Source of the DNA: Burkholderia sp. Leaf177
GTDB lineage: Bacteria > Pseudomonadota > Gammaproteobacteria > Burkholderiales > Burkholderiaceae
DNA: 64,000 bases
Reading direction: 5' to 3'
Assembly (NCBI RefSeq): GCF_001424345.1
Contig: NZ_LMPF01000004.1
Span: 226,803-290,802 of the forward strand
Below are positions 25,904-35,283 of this stretch, piece by piece. Under the pieces are notes generated by a model. It was given only the letters and a program-made list of their open reading frames with translations, was not told the origin of the DNA and searched no databases. Within the stretch, counting starts at the first letter, position 1, and each line of letters starts with the position of its first letter. The position numbers and the translations under genes are program-made.

Positions 25904-27759
25904 CTACTCTACATATCACCGAAGCTGAGATTCAGCGACTCGTCGAAAAACTGCCGGAGTGCTATCAGCCAATTTTCGGTTTCCCGCAACTGGACGTTGG
26001 CGTATCAAGAAAATGCGAGGACCGGCTGACGGTCATCCGCGATTCGCTCGAGCGTCTGCGGACGCTTTACGCAAGGCCTTTGCGAGTCCTCGATCTCGGA
26101 TGCGCACAGGGCTTCTTTTCGATGAGCGTCGCGGACCTTTGCGATTCGGTCCTTGGCATCGATTACCTGCCGGCCAACATCGACGTATGCAACGCCGCAC
26201 GCGACGCCGCCGGATTGAGCCAGGTGCAGTTTCAGGTTGGTGATATCTCGGAAGTCATCAAAACGCTGGAAGCCGGGCGTTTCGACGTGGTGTTTGGCTT
26301 GAGCGTCTTCCACCACCTTTGTCATGCTCAGGGCTGGGAAGTGATCGCCGAACAGTTGAAGGCGCTCGCGGCGAAAGTCGATGTACTCATCCTTGAACTC
26401 GCCGACGCCCGTGAACCGCTTTACTGGGCTCCCTCACTTCCCGCGGACGCAGCCGCACTCGTTGAAAAAATCGGTTTCATCTATCCGCTGGAGGCGTTCC
26501 CGACCCACCTGGGAGACGTCGAGCGCGTGCTGTATTTTTGCAGCGACCGGATCTGGCAATGTGGCTTGAACGTGGCGAAGTTTGCGAAATGGACCGAAAA
26601 GTCGCACGAGTTCGCAGGTATGGTTCATCAGGGCACGCGGCGCTATTTCTTTAGCGATGACGCGATTACCAAGACATTCCGTTTTATCGGGCAAGTCGAA
26701 GACCATAACCGGCGAGAGTTCGAGCACGAGCTCAATTTCTACAACGTATTGGCACCGGTTCTCGGATCTTTGCTCGAATCGCCGCGCTTGCTGTCTGCTG
26801 GTTCTGGCCACGGTTTTGCGCATATCATCGCAAGCCGTATCCCGGGTCGGCCGCTCAGCGAACTCATGACGCGGGGCGAGGCATACGACGCGGGAAAGGT
26901 CATTCGCTGCGTACTCGATCAGCTCGTACAGCTGGAAGCTCAATCGCTTTATCACCGGGACGTGCGTGCGTGGAATGTGCTTATCGATGATTTTGGCAAC
27001 GCTCGCCTGATCGATTTTGCAGCGATCGGACAGGAACCCGGTGACGATGTCTGGCCATTTAACGGATTCCTCAGCTTTCTGATCTTCGTGAACGAGATTG
27101 CGATGAAAACGGTTCCGCGGGTGCATCTGTTCCGCAGGCCTATGTTTTCGTCCGCTTGGGTGCAGGAGCCGTTCAGAAGCTGGCTGAACTCGATATGGGC
27201 GGAGCCTCACGCAAACTGGTCGTTTGCGCGGTTCTGGGACTTGCTTGGCGCCAGTGCGTCCGGCCGGCCAACCAACATCAGCGGCATGCATCCAACCAAC
27301 TGGTGGCTGTGGAGCGGAGCGCTCGAACGTCTGGCGAGTGATGCTTCCGACGCATTTCGCCTGCAGATCGAGGCCATCGACGCAAGGGCCTCGCGAGAGG
27401 ACATCTGGAACATGGAGCGGCAACTGAATGATGTCCGGGTCAATGCGGACACACGCATCAACGAGTTGCTTACAAAGATATCCCGCGACGATGCCGCTCA
27501 TTCAATCGCACTCGAAGAACTGCACCAGCAGGTGATCAAGCTCGGCCAGGTCGTGGCTGATAAACATGGCGAGAACATAAAGCTTGTGGAAATGCTCAAT
27601 ACTAAAGAACACGAGCACGCGGAACTGCAGTCCACGAACTCCGATCTGCAAGCAGCCGTAACTGATGCCCGTAACACGCTGAACGTGCTTCAAAACAGCC
27701 TGACATGGCGGCTCGGACGGCCATTGCGAATGTTCTCCGCGCGCCTGCGATCAAAATAA
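25900..27759 (+). CDS. wbdD: WbdD-like chain terminator: methyltransferase, kinase and coiled coil
   Basis: 619 residues. Residues about 40-210 form a SAM methyltransferase with VLDLGCAQGFFS at 63-74 and GLSVFHHLC. Residues about 240-460 form a kinase with HRDVRAWNVLI (His352, Asp354, Asn359) and LIDFAA (Asp372). Residues about 495-603 are a long coiled coil. S600-L-T-W-R-L-G-R-P-L-R follows near the end. E. coli O9a WbdD has the same order. It phosphorylates and methylates the chain end, and its coiled coil acts as a ruler for chain length. ATG 25900 overlaps the wzt stop. The tail after the coiled coil is much shorter than in O9a (about 20 residues against about 100). Contact with the polymerase may therefore differ, perhaps supplied by the FkbM-like protein at 1.9 kb. 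Confidence 0.88.
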   Translation: MTTLHITEAEIQRLVEKLPECYQPIFGFPQLDVGVSRKCEDRLTVIRDSLERLRTLYARPLRVLDLGCAQGFFSMSVADLCDSVLGIDYLPANIDVCNAARDAAGLSQVQFQVGDISEVIKTLEAGRFDVVFGLSVFHHLCHAQGWEVIAEQLKALAAKVDVLILELADAREPLYWAPSLPADAAALVEKIGFIYPLEAFPTHLGDVERVLYFCSDRIWQCGLNVAKFAKWTEKSHEFAGMVHQGTRRYFFSDDAITKTFRFIGQVEDHNRREFEHELNFYNVLAPVLGSLLESPRLLSAGSGHGFAHIIASRIPGRPLSELMTRGEAYDAGKVIRCVLDQLVQLEAQSLYHRDVRAWNVLIDDFGNARLIDFAAIGQEPGDDVWPFNGFLSFLIFVNEIAMKTVPRVHLFRRPMFSSAWVQEPFRSWLNSIWAEPHANWSFARFWDLLGASASGRPTNISGMHPTNWWLWSGALERLASDASDAFRLQIEAIDARASREDIWNMERQLNDVRVNADTRINELLTKISRDDAAHSIALEELHQQVIKLGQVVADKHGENIKLVEMLNTKEHEHAELQSTNSDLQAAVTDARNTLNVLQNSLTWRLGRPLRMFSARLRSK

Positions 27760-27982
27760 GACGTTCGGCCGACCGGCTGCGATTCTTGATCAGAACCAGG
27801 AAATGGGAAGAAGCGCCCGCCGGTTATGGTACGTAGCGAATCCGCAACCGCGACGCAGGCAACCGAATACCGGCAACACGCGTCACGGTTTTTCTGATTT
27901 TTGCGCGGTATGACGTACCATACGCGCCGTAATGCGCGCCGGCACGTAGCGATCCGGGCAGAGCAAATAACTATTCGATACC

Positions 27983-30082
27983 GTGAGCGAGATGAAAAGC
28001 TTCAGGCAGATCCCGTATTATTTTTTGTTGACACTGGCGTGCGGTGTATCGGTGTATTTCTTCTTCCAAGGACAATTCAATAGTCACTTTGCATTCCTGT
28101 ATGGCGACGAATTCGACGGGCTGATCGAAACTTTTCTGGTGTCTCACTGGTTCGATGCTTTCAAGTTGCGGCAAAGCTGGACACAACCCATTTATTTTTT
28201 TCCGCATGCCGGCGTTCTTGGCTATAACGATAGCTATTTTCTCTATGGCGTAGTTGCATCGCTGTTCCGGTTAGTCGGCTTCAATATGTTCGTTAGCCAA
28301 GAACTCTGCCATGCGGCAATCAAAGCCATCGGATTCTTCTCGATGGCCGCCTTGCTGAATGCGCTCGTAAGCCGAAAATTATTCAGCATCCTTGGCGCTG
28401 TTCTGTTCACGTTGGCGCTCAATTCTTCAGTGCAGGCTGGTCATGGCCAACTGTTGTCGGTAGCGCTTTCGCCGCTTCTGAGTTTTTTGCTTGTAAAAGG
28501 CGCGGAAGCATTCAGAATCCAGCGAATTGAGCGTGCATTCGCCTACGCTTGCGGTTTTATTATCCTGTTCAATGCACTGTTGTTGACCAGCTTTTACATG
28601 GCATGGTTTTATGGCCTGTTTTGCTTGTTGTACATATTCAGTTTTGTACTTGTGGACCGCAAAGCAAGCAAACTGATCGTTTGCGATCTATGGGTCCACA
28701 AAAAACGGATCTTGCTACTGGCAATCGTGTTTATTGTTACGGTTGCTCCATTTCTGTACGTCTATTTGCCCAAGCTCAAGCAAACTGGTGGGCAAGGGTA
28801 TCGCTCGCAATTGATATTCAGTCTGCGCTTCGCGGATCTGGTCAATTTTGGAGACACGAGTGCCATATGGGGCTGGCTGTCAACGTTATTGTCCAAAAGC
28901 AATCCAGCCGCATGGCGCATGGGCGAATTCCAGATGGGCTTCACGCCGGACATCCTTGTCCTCTTTCTCGCTGCGATTGCTGCTGCGTGGATTGCAAAAC
29001 GAAGATCATATATAACCGCCCATCGCGCATTGATTGTTGCGACAGTGATCGGATTATTGTTGCCCATTTCGGTCAATGGACACTCGCTGTGGTTTTTCGT
29101 TCGTTTGATTCCAGGTGCGAGCGGGATGCGCGTTATTTCACGCTTCTACATCTTTCTCGCATTTCCGCTGGCATTGTTGATTTCTCTTTTCCTAAGCCGT
29201 CTGTCCGAGCGTTCCCGTGTAATTGGCGCAGTGACGACAGTAGTTTTCGTTTTTGTTTGTGCCGGCCAAATCAATCAGCATCCGGCTTTGTTTCTTGACG
29301 CTAACAAGCATGCCGCATTGATCGATAATGCAAACGCACCGCCAGCGGAGTGCCAGTCGTTTTTCGCAGTAAATCCGACTCCTCGGTCGACATCCATGGT
29401 CGATTTTCTGTATCGACAAAACGTTCAGGCTATGTTGATCGCGGCGCACTTCAATCTGCCGACATTGAATGGCTTCGCGTCGTTTAATCCGCCCGACTGG
29501 ATTTTTGAGCAAAATCCTGAGTATATGGTCAATGTGCTGACTTACATCCGCAAGCACGATCTGAAAAATGTCTGTTCCTACGATATCTCAGCAAACTCGT
29601 GGAGTCGGGATGGAAATATTGATTTTGCGAAAGGACTTCCTGTACTTCCGCTCGGCAGTACGTTTAATTTTTCAACAGACCGAACGATCCAGTTTTACTC
29701 GTCCGGCTGGTCTGCAACTGAACCCTGGGGGGTGTGGTCGAACGCAAAAGTGGCAACGCTGGGTGCCCACCTTGCCGTATCGCCCATAAACGGGCTGATC
29801 TTGCGGTTCGGATCAAAAGCGTTTCTTGTTCCCGCGCATCCGGAGCTGACGGTCACGGTGCGGGTGAACGGCACGCCATTGGCCACGTATGAATATCGTT
29901 ACCCTGACGACGGTCAGGAGCACATGCGCACACTCAAGGTACCCGCAGACATTGCCGCGCGCAATGGAACGCTTCTGCAAATACAGTTCGATGTCGCCAA
30001 CCCAACGTCTCCAGAAGCGCTTCAAATCAACGGCGATGATCGTCTGCTCGGAATCGGTCTTACTTCGCTCCAGGTGAACTGA
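27983..30082 (+). CDS. Large polytopic membrane protein with C-terminal beta domain, GT-C-like
   Basis: About 699 residues. Around ten to eleven helices lie between residues 10 and 440. The first periplasmic loop contains FLYGDEFDGLIETFLVSHW and FFPHAGVLGYNDSYFLYG. The final 130 residues carry TEPWGVWSNAKVATLG, VRVNGTPLATYEYRY and NPTSPEALQINGDDRLLGIG. The same EPWGxWS...TSP...LG pattern ends the protein at 10.4-12.7 kb, so the two share a domain. It is visibly less GC-rich than its neighbours. GTG 27983 and ATG 27992 are both possible starts. It is inferred to be a periplasmic glycosyltransferase that decorates the O-chain, with no direct evidence of substrate. Confidence 0.6.
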   Translation: MSEMKSFRQIPYYFLLTLACGVSVYFFFQGQFNSHFAFLYGDEFDGLIETFLVSHWFDAFKLRQSWTQPIYFFPHAGVLGYNDSYFLYGVVASLFRLVGFNMFVSQELCHAAIKAIGFFSMAALLNALVSRKLFSILGAVLFTLALNSSVQAGHGQLLSVALSPLLSFLLVKGAEAFRIQRIERAFAYACGFIILFNALLLTSFYMAWFYGLFCLLYIFSFVLVDRKASKLIVCDLWVHKKRILLLAIVFIVTVAPFLYVYLPKLKQTGGQGYRSQLIFSLRFADLVNFGDTSAIWGWLSTLLSKSNPAAWRMGEFQMGFTPDILVLFLAAIAAAWIAKRRSYITAHRALIVATVIGLLLPISVNGHSLWFFVRLIPGASGMRVISRFYIFLAFPLALLISLFLSRLSERSRVIGAVTTVVFVFVCAGQINQHPALFLDANKHAALIDNANAPPAECQSFFAVNPTPRSTSMVDFLYRQNVQAMLIAAHFNLPTLNGFASFNPPDWIFEQNPEYMVNVLTYIRKHDLKNVCSYDISANSWSRDGNIDFAKGLPVLPLGSTFNFSTDRTIQFYSSGWSATEPWGVWSNAKVATLGAHLAVSPINGLILRFGSKAFLVPAHPELTVTVRVNGTPLATYEYRYPDDGQEHMRTLKVPADIAARNGTLLQIQFDVANPTSPEALQINGDDRLLGIGLTSLQVN

Positions 30083-30221
30083 CGAATGTTGCCATTGGCT
30101 TTTAGCGCTAAGGCCGTTACTTGCTTTTCGTAGGCACTGTACAACTGCAAAGCGACGGGATGGCTCAGCTTTTAACGTACGATGTTGACCTTTCGCCGCT
30201 TCCGGCAGGTATTTATTGCGC

Positions 30222-31406
30222 ATGAAACTGCTCTTCGATCTCAACTCACTGCGTCCCCCGCGGAGCGGCGTCGGGTACTACACACAGCATTTGCTGGAAG
30301 GACTGACCGTCGAGTCCGACGTGCAAGGGCTGGCGGGTTGGGTGGGCACCCAGCTTTTCGAAGGCGACCGTCTGCAGGAACTGATCAACCAGCGTGTCCC
30401 GCTAAGCAAGGGCGTGCAGTTCAGCGAGGGGATCAAGGCAAAGATGATGCAAAAGGCGCGCAGTCTGCCCGGCTTGTATCGCAGCCGGACCATCGTGCGC
30501 GCCATCATGTCGCGGGAATTGCGCGACGACTTCGCGCGGCGCGGCTACATCTATCACGAGACGAATTTCGTCGCGTCGCGCTATAAAGGGCCAACGGTGC
30601 TGACCATTCACGACCTTTCGCATCGGCGGCATCCGGAGTTTCATCCGCGAGTGGCGGTGGAATATCTGGACCGCGAGATCCCGAAATCGTTGCGGCAGGC
30701 GCAGGTTGTGATCGCGGACAGTCATTACACGAAGAAGGATATCGTCGAGATTTATGGCGTTCCCGAATCGAAAGTGGTCACTATCCATCTGGGCGTGGAA
30801 CCGGCTTTCCAGCCCTATCCGGAAGAATCGTGTGCCGATGCGCTCGCGGAACTCGGTCTTAAACATCGTGGCTTCGTGCTGTCGGTATGCACATTGCAGC
30901 CGCGCAAGAATCTCCTGAGGCTCGTCGAAGCGTTCGCGCGTTTGCCGGCCGAAATGCGCAGCGCATTTCCGCTCGTGTTGATCGGCGCCGATGGCTGGCA
31001 TAACGCAGCGCTGATGCGCGTGATCGAACCGCTCGCACGCGACAACCAGGTCGTGATGCCGGGCTATGTGCCGCGCGAAAACCTGCTGAAGCTGTTTGCA
31101 TCGGCGGCCTTGTTCGCCTATCCGTCGTTGTTCGAGGGATTCGGTTTGCCGGTGGCCGAAGCCATGGCGAGCGGCGTGGCGGTGCTGACATCGAACAACA
31201 CGTCGTTGCCGGAAGTGTCTGCGGGCGCGGCATGGGAAGTGGACCCGTATTCTATCGATGACATCGCCGCCGGCATGGAGCGCCTGCTCGACGATCCGGC
31301 GCTGCGCGACGAGCTCGTCGCCAAGGGTTTGCGCCGCGCAGCCGAGCTGACGTGGGACGCGACTGTCGCGCAGACTTGCGCGGTGTATCGCGGATTGTCG
31401 GCATGA
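30222..31406 (+). CDS. GT4 glycosyltransferase
   Basis: 394 residues of GT-B fold beginning MKLLFDLNSLRPPRSGVGYY, with TIHDLSHRRHPEFHP, SVCTLQPRKNLLRLVEAF and the acceptor/donor motif PSLFEGFGLPVAEAMASGV. The two glutamates of E-x7-E are present. It is likely an early GDP-mannose or GDP-rhamnose transferase acting after the primer sugar, as the next genes encode the primer pathway. The ATG at 30222 has GGCAGG upstream; a TTG at 30216 in frame adds two residues. Its stop overlaps the start of the next gene (ATGA). Confidence 0.85.
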   Translation: MKLLFDLNSLRPPRSGVGYYTQHLLEGLTVESDVQGLAGWVGTQLFEGDRLQELINQRVPLSKGVQFSEGIKAKMMQKARSLPGLYRSRTIVRAIMSRELRDDFARRGYIYHETNFVASRYKGPTVLTIHDLSHRRHPEFHPRVAVEYLDREIPKSLRQAQVVIADSHYTKKDIVEIYGVPESKVVTIHLGVEPAFQPYPEESCADALAELGLKHRGFVLSVCTLQPRKNLLRLVEAFARLPAEMRSAFPLVLIGADGWHNAALMRVIEPLARDNQVVMPGYVPRENLLKLFASAALFAYPSLFEGFGLPVAEAMASGVAVLTSNNTSLPEVSAGAAWEVDPYSIDDIAAGMERLLDDPALRDELVAKGLRRAAELTWDATVAQTCAVYRGLSA

Positions 31407-32347
31407 GAATCATCGTGAGCGGCGCGAATGGCTTCGTGGGGCGTGCCACATGCGCCGCGCTCTGCGATGCCGGCCACGACGTGACCGCGCTCGTGCGCCG
31501 TCCGGGCGGTTGCGATCCGCGCGTCACCGAACGCTTGATAGCCAACGATAACTTCGCAAGCCTCGCGCCGCTGCCCGCCGCCGATGCCTTCGTCCACCTC
31601 GCGGCACGCGTTCACGTGATGAACGACAGCGCCGGCGATCCGATGAAGGAATATCGCGCGGTCAACGTGGATGGCTCGATAAACGCAGCGCGCGCGGCGC
31701 GGGACGCGGGCGTGAAGCGATTTGTCTTCGTCAGCAGCATCAAGGCGCTGGGCGAGGGCGAACTTGGCCGGCCGTGGCGCGAGGACGATGCACCAGCGCC
31801 CGTCGATCCATACGGCATCACGAAGTTGGCGGCCGAACGTGCTCTCTTGGGTTTCGGCCGCGAACATGACATGGAGGTGGTTACGCTGCGTCCACCGCTG
31901 GTCTACGGCCCGGGAGTCCGGGCTAACTTCGAACAATTGATGAAGGCCGTCGAGCGCGGTATTCCGTTGCCGCTGGGCGCGGTCCACGCGCATCGAAGCA
32001 TGATTTATGTAGGTAATTTCGCCGATGCCATTCGCTTTGTCGCAACGCGTTCCGAGCCTACGGAAGGCGTATATCACGTCACGGACGGCGAAGATTTGAC
32101 GGTTCCGGACATGATCCGGGCTCTTGCTCGCGCTTTCGGGAAACCGGCGCGTTTGCTGCCCGTACCGCCCACATGGCTTCATGCGCTCGGAAAGCTCTCC
32201 GGCCGCTCGGCGCAGGTTGATCGGCTGACGAGCCCGCTGCGCATGGACAGCACGCGGCTTCGAGCTCGCCTCGGCTGGACGCCGCCGGTTTCAGTAGTTG
32301 ATGGCATCGAAAGAACTGTGCGCGCTTATCTGGAGGTGCAACGATGA
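31403..32347 (+). CDS. NAD(P)-dependent UDP-4-keto sugar reductase/epimerase (WbpV-like)
   Basis: 314 residues of extended short-chain dehydrogenase fold. It has the cofactor motif VSGANGFVGRATCAAL, then VHLAARVHVMND, FVFVSSIKALGEG and the YxxxK pair in DPYGITKLAAERAL. VTLRPPLVYGPGVRANF and HRSMIYVGNFADAI are typical of the group that includes P. aeruginosa WbpV, which reduces UDP-4-keto-6-deoxy-GlcNAc to UDP-QuiNAc. The order reductase, GlcNAc-type phosphotransferase, 4,6-dehydratase (wbpV-wbpL-wbpM) is the classic primer cassette, and overlaps at both ends confirm co-translation. A UDP-glucose 4-epimerase role is the alternative. Confidence 0.8.
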   Translation: MRIIVSGANGFVGRATCAALCDAGHDVTALVRRPGGCDPRVTERLIANDNFASLAPLPAADAFVHLAARVHVMNDSAGDPMKEYRAVNVDGSINAARAARDAGVKRFVFVSSIKALGEGELGRPWREDDAPAPVDPYGITKLAAERALLGFGREHDMEVVTLRPPLVYGPGVRANFEQLMKAVERGIPLPLGAVHAHRSMIYVGNFADAIRFVATRSEPTEGVYHVTDGEDLTVPDMIRALARAFGKPARLLPVPPTWLHALGKLSGRSAQVDRLTSPLRMDSTRLRARLGWTPPVSVVDGIERTVRAYLEVQR

Positions 32348-33348
32348 GCGCGCCTTTGCTTTTGTGCATTGCAGCAGCGATCGCGTGCGTGGTGAGCGCC
32401 GGCGTCTTGCTGTTGTTATTGCGCACAGGCTGGGCTTGGGATATTGCTGTCGATATCCCGAATCATCGCTCGTTACATGTGCGGCCCGTGCCGCGTGTAG
32501 GCGGATGGGGCGTTGTATCGGCCTCGATCCTCGCCATAGCTCTTTTTGCGCCGTCGTTTGGCTGGATTGCACTAGGCGCGATGGTGCTGGCGGTTGTGTC
32601 GCAGATCGATGACCGGCGTGGCTTGCCGGCCCGCATCCGCTTCGCCGCGCACTTGCTGGTGGTCGCGGCGGCGGTCGCCTGGAGCGCCGTCGATATCGCC
32701 TGGTGGCTCGCGCTGCTCGCCGTCATTGCGCTGGTCTGGGTGGTGAACCTCTACAATTTTATGGATGGTTCCGACGGGCTTGCGGGCGGCATGGCGGTAT
32801 CAGGTTTCGGTTTTTACGCCGTTGCGGCACTCGCGGTGCAACCATCGCTCGCGATCGCCGCTGCGGCAATTGCCGGGTCGGGAATTGGATTCTTGATTTT
32901 TAATCATCACCCAGCGAAGATATTTCTTGGCGATGCCGGTTCCATACCCCTGGGTTTCCTGGCCGGCGCGCTGGGTTTCTGGGGCTGGCAACACGGTGTG
33001 TGGCCAATCTGGTTTCCGGCTTTGGCGTTCGCGCCCTTCGTCGCCGATGCCACCGTGACGCTCTGCCGCCGTCTAGGCCGGGGCGAAAAAGTATGGCTTG
33101 CGCATCGTGAGCATTACTATCAGCGGCTCGTGCAGATGACCGGAAGCCATGTCAAGGTCGCCTTGGCTTATTACTTGCTCATGGTGGGTAGCGGAGTGGC
33201 GGCACTCGTAGCACTTCACGTGCCGCCTGCAGTGCAATGGGTGCTGTTCGGTGCCTGGTACGTAGTCCTGGCGCTGGTTGGCTGGCAGATCGACCGCCAA
33301 TGGCGGCAATTCACCCTCACTCAAGATAATCATAACGATGCGAATTAA
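32344..33348 (+). CDS. wbpL: Polyprenyl-phosphate sugar-1-phosphate transferase, WecA/WbpL type
   Basis: About 334 residues with ten or eleven membrane helices. The family aspartates are in SQIDDRRGLPARIR and NLYNFMDGSDG (135-145). GDAGSIPLGFL starts at 196, and the cytoplasmic HREHYYQRLVQ loop binds the nucleotide sugar. It starts O-chain synthesis by moving a HexNAc-1-phosphate, here probably QuiNAc, to undecaprenyl phosphate in the inner membrane. GGAGG precedes ATG 32344, which overlaps the previous stop. The next gene starts inside its last ten bases. Confidence 0.92.
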   Translation: MSAPLLLCIAAAIACVVSAGVLLLLLRTGWAWDIAVDIPNHRSLHVRPVPRVGGWGVVSASILAIALFAPSFGWIALGAMVLAVVSQIDDRRGLPARIRFAAHLLVVAAAVAWSAVDIAWWLALLAVIALVWVVNLYNFMDGSDGLAGGMAVSGFGFYAVAALAVQPSLAIAAAAIAGSGIGFLIFNHHPAKIFLGDAGSIPLGFLAGALGFWGWQHGVWPIWFPALAFAPFVADATVTLCRRLGRGEKVWLAHREHYYQRLVQMTGSHVKVALAYYLLMVGSGVAALVALHVPPAVQWVLFGAWYVVLALVGWQIDRQWRQFTLTQDNHNDAN

Positions 33349-35215
33349 GCCTTCATGGCTCTCGATGGCAGCATTTGGATTCGACGTCGTCGCGGTAGTC
33401 GTCGCGTGGCTGGCCGCGTACGCGCTGCGTTTCAACGGCTCGGTTCCCGACGATTTCTGGCATGGCGGCATCAACGCGCTGGTGTGGGTCGTCGTGATCT
33501 ACGCCGTGATGTTCCGCATCTTCGGGTTGTATCGCGGCATGTGGGTGTTCGCCAGTCTGCCCGACCTCATGCGAATCTCGAAGGCTGTTGCAAGCGGCGC
33601 GCTGATCGTCATGATCGGTGCAGCCATGTTGCAGCCGTTGCCTATCATTCCACGTTCGGTTCTCATCGTTTCGCCGTTGCTGTTGTTCATGGCGACGGGC
33701 GGCTCGCGCGCGTTGTACCGGGCGGTGAAGGAGTTTTATTTGTATGGCGGGCTGATCGGCAAGGGCAAGCCCGTGATCGTGCTCGGCGCCGGTACCGCCG
33801 GCGCGAACCTCGTGCGCGAACTCGCGCGTTCCAGCGAATGGCGTCTGGTCGGTCTTCTCGACGATGACCCCACCAAGCGCGGCCGCGAAATCCTCGGTCA
33901 CAAGGTTCTGGGATCCATCAGCGAACTGCCGCTCTGGGCCGAACAGCTCAAAGCCGATACCGCGATCATCGCGATTCCTTCGGCATCGGTCGATGCACAA
34001 CGGCGCGTCGCGACCATGTGCGTGCGCGCGGGCGTCAAGGCGATGGTCCTGCCCGCGCTCACCGTGCTCACGCAAGGCCAGGCGTTCCTCTCGCGCGTTC
34101 GACAGATCGACCTCGAAGACTTACTTGGCCGCGAGCCCGTGAAGATCGACATGCCGCACGTCGAAGCGCTGCTTCACGGACGTGTGGTGATGGTGACGGG
34201 GGCGGGCGGTTCTATCGGTTCGGAATTGTGCAGGCAGATCCTGCGCTTTTCGCCGGCGCAACTCGTGGCCTATGACTTGAGCGAATACGCAATGTATCTG
34301 CTCATCGAAGAATTGCATGAGCGGTTTCCGGATTTATCGGTGATCCCGGTGATTGGCGATGCCAAAGATTCCTTGTTGCTCGACCAGACCATGTCGCGGT
34401 TTGCGCCGCATATCGTTTTTCACGCAGCGGCGTACAAGCACGTGCCGTTGATGGAAGAGCAGAACGCGTGGGCAGCGGTTCGCAATAACGTACTCGGGAC
34501 GTTGCGCGTGGCGCGGGCGGCGATTCGCCATCAGGTCAGCCATTTCGTATTGATCTCCACCGATAAAGCCGTCAACCCGACTAACGTCATGGGCGCGAGC
34601 AAGCGGCTCGCGGAAATGGCGTGTCAGGCGCTGCAGCAAACGGCACCGCGTACGCAGTTCGAAACCGTGCGATTCGGCAACGTGCTGGGCAGCGCGGGCA
34701 GCGTGATTCCGAAGTTCCAGCAGCAGATTGCGAAGGGCGGTCCGGTGACGGTGACGCATCCGGAAATCACACGCTTTTTCATGACGATTCCTGAGGCTGC
34801 GCAGTTGGTGTTGCAGGCGTCGAGCATGGGACGCGGCGGCGAGATTTTTATCCTCGATATGGGTGAGCCGGTGCGTATCGTGGATCTTGCGCGCGATTTG
34901 ATTCGCTTGTACGGGTTCACGGAAGAGCAGATCCGGATTGTGTTTACGGGATTGCGTCCGGGTGAAAAGCTATACGAAGAACTGCTCGCCGACGATGAAA
35001 CCACGACCCGCACGCCGCATCCGAAATTGCGTATTGCGCAGGCGCGCGGCGTGCCGAATCATTTCCTCGATGAACTTCTGCCGTGGCTGATGCAGCATCG
35101 CGTACTGGCCGACGAAGAAGTCAGGCGGGATCTGCGCCGGTGGGTGCCGGAGTATCAGACGACGATGCCGGCGGTTCTTCAAAGCGTTCAGAAAACGGGA
35201 CGCGCTTTACAGTAG
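33338..35215 (+). CDS. wbpM: UDP-GlcNAc 4,6-dehydratase, membrane-anchored WbpM type
   Basis: About 625 residues. Four hydrophobic helices occupy residues 10-125. A first Rossmann fold (about 140-270) contains VIVLGAGTAGANLVREL. The catalytic SDR domain starts TGAGGSIGSELCRQI at 287. The active site shows ISTDKAVNPTNVMGASKRL, in which Met replaces the usual Tyr, as in WbpM and FlaA1. GLRPGEKLYEELL is near the end. It makes UDP-2-acetamido-4-keto-6-deoxyglucose, which the WbpV-like enzyme would reduce to UDP-QuiNAc. The ATG at 33338 overlaps the wbpL stop region; a longer frame from 33278 lies inside wbpL. Confidence 0.95.
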   Translation: MRIKPSWLSMAAFGFDVVAVVVAWLAAYALRFNGSVPDDFWHGGINALVWVVVIYAVMFRIFGLYRGMWVFASLPDLMRISKAVASGALIVMIGAAMLQPLPIIPRSVLIVSPLLLFMATGGSRALYRAVKEFYLYGGLIGKGKPVIVLGAGTAGANLVRELARSSEWRLVGLLDDDPTKRGREILGHKVLGSISELPLWAEQLKADTAIIAIPSASVDAQRRVATMCVRAGVKAMVLPALTVLTQGQAFLSRVRQIDLEDLLGREPVKIDMPHVEALLHGRVVMVTGAGGSIGSELCRQILRFSPAQLVAYDLSEYAMYLLIEELHERFPDLSVIPVIGDAKDSLLLDQTMSRFAPHIVFHAAAYKHVPLMEEQNAWAAVRNNVLGTLRVARAAIRHQVSHFVLISTDKAVNPTNVMGASKRLAEMACQALQQTAPRTQFETVRFGNVLGSAGSVIPKFQQQIAKGGPVTVTHPEITRFFMTIPEAAQLVLQASSMGRGGEIFILDMGEPVRIVDLARDLIRLYGFTEEQIRIVFTGLRPGEKLYEELLADDETTTRTPHPKLRIAQARGVPNHFLDELLPWLMQHRVLADEEVRRDLRRWVPEYQTTMPAVLQSVQKTGRALQ

Positions 35216-35283
35216 TTTCCATTGTGCGGGCGGGTCACTCGACTCGCCCCGGTCCGCCTGCATTCGCAAATCGGGATCACCAC

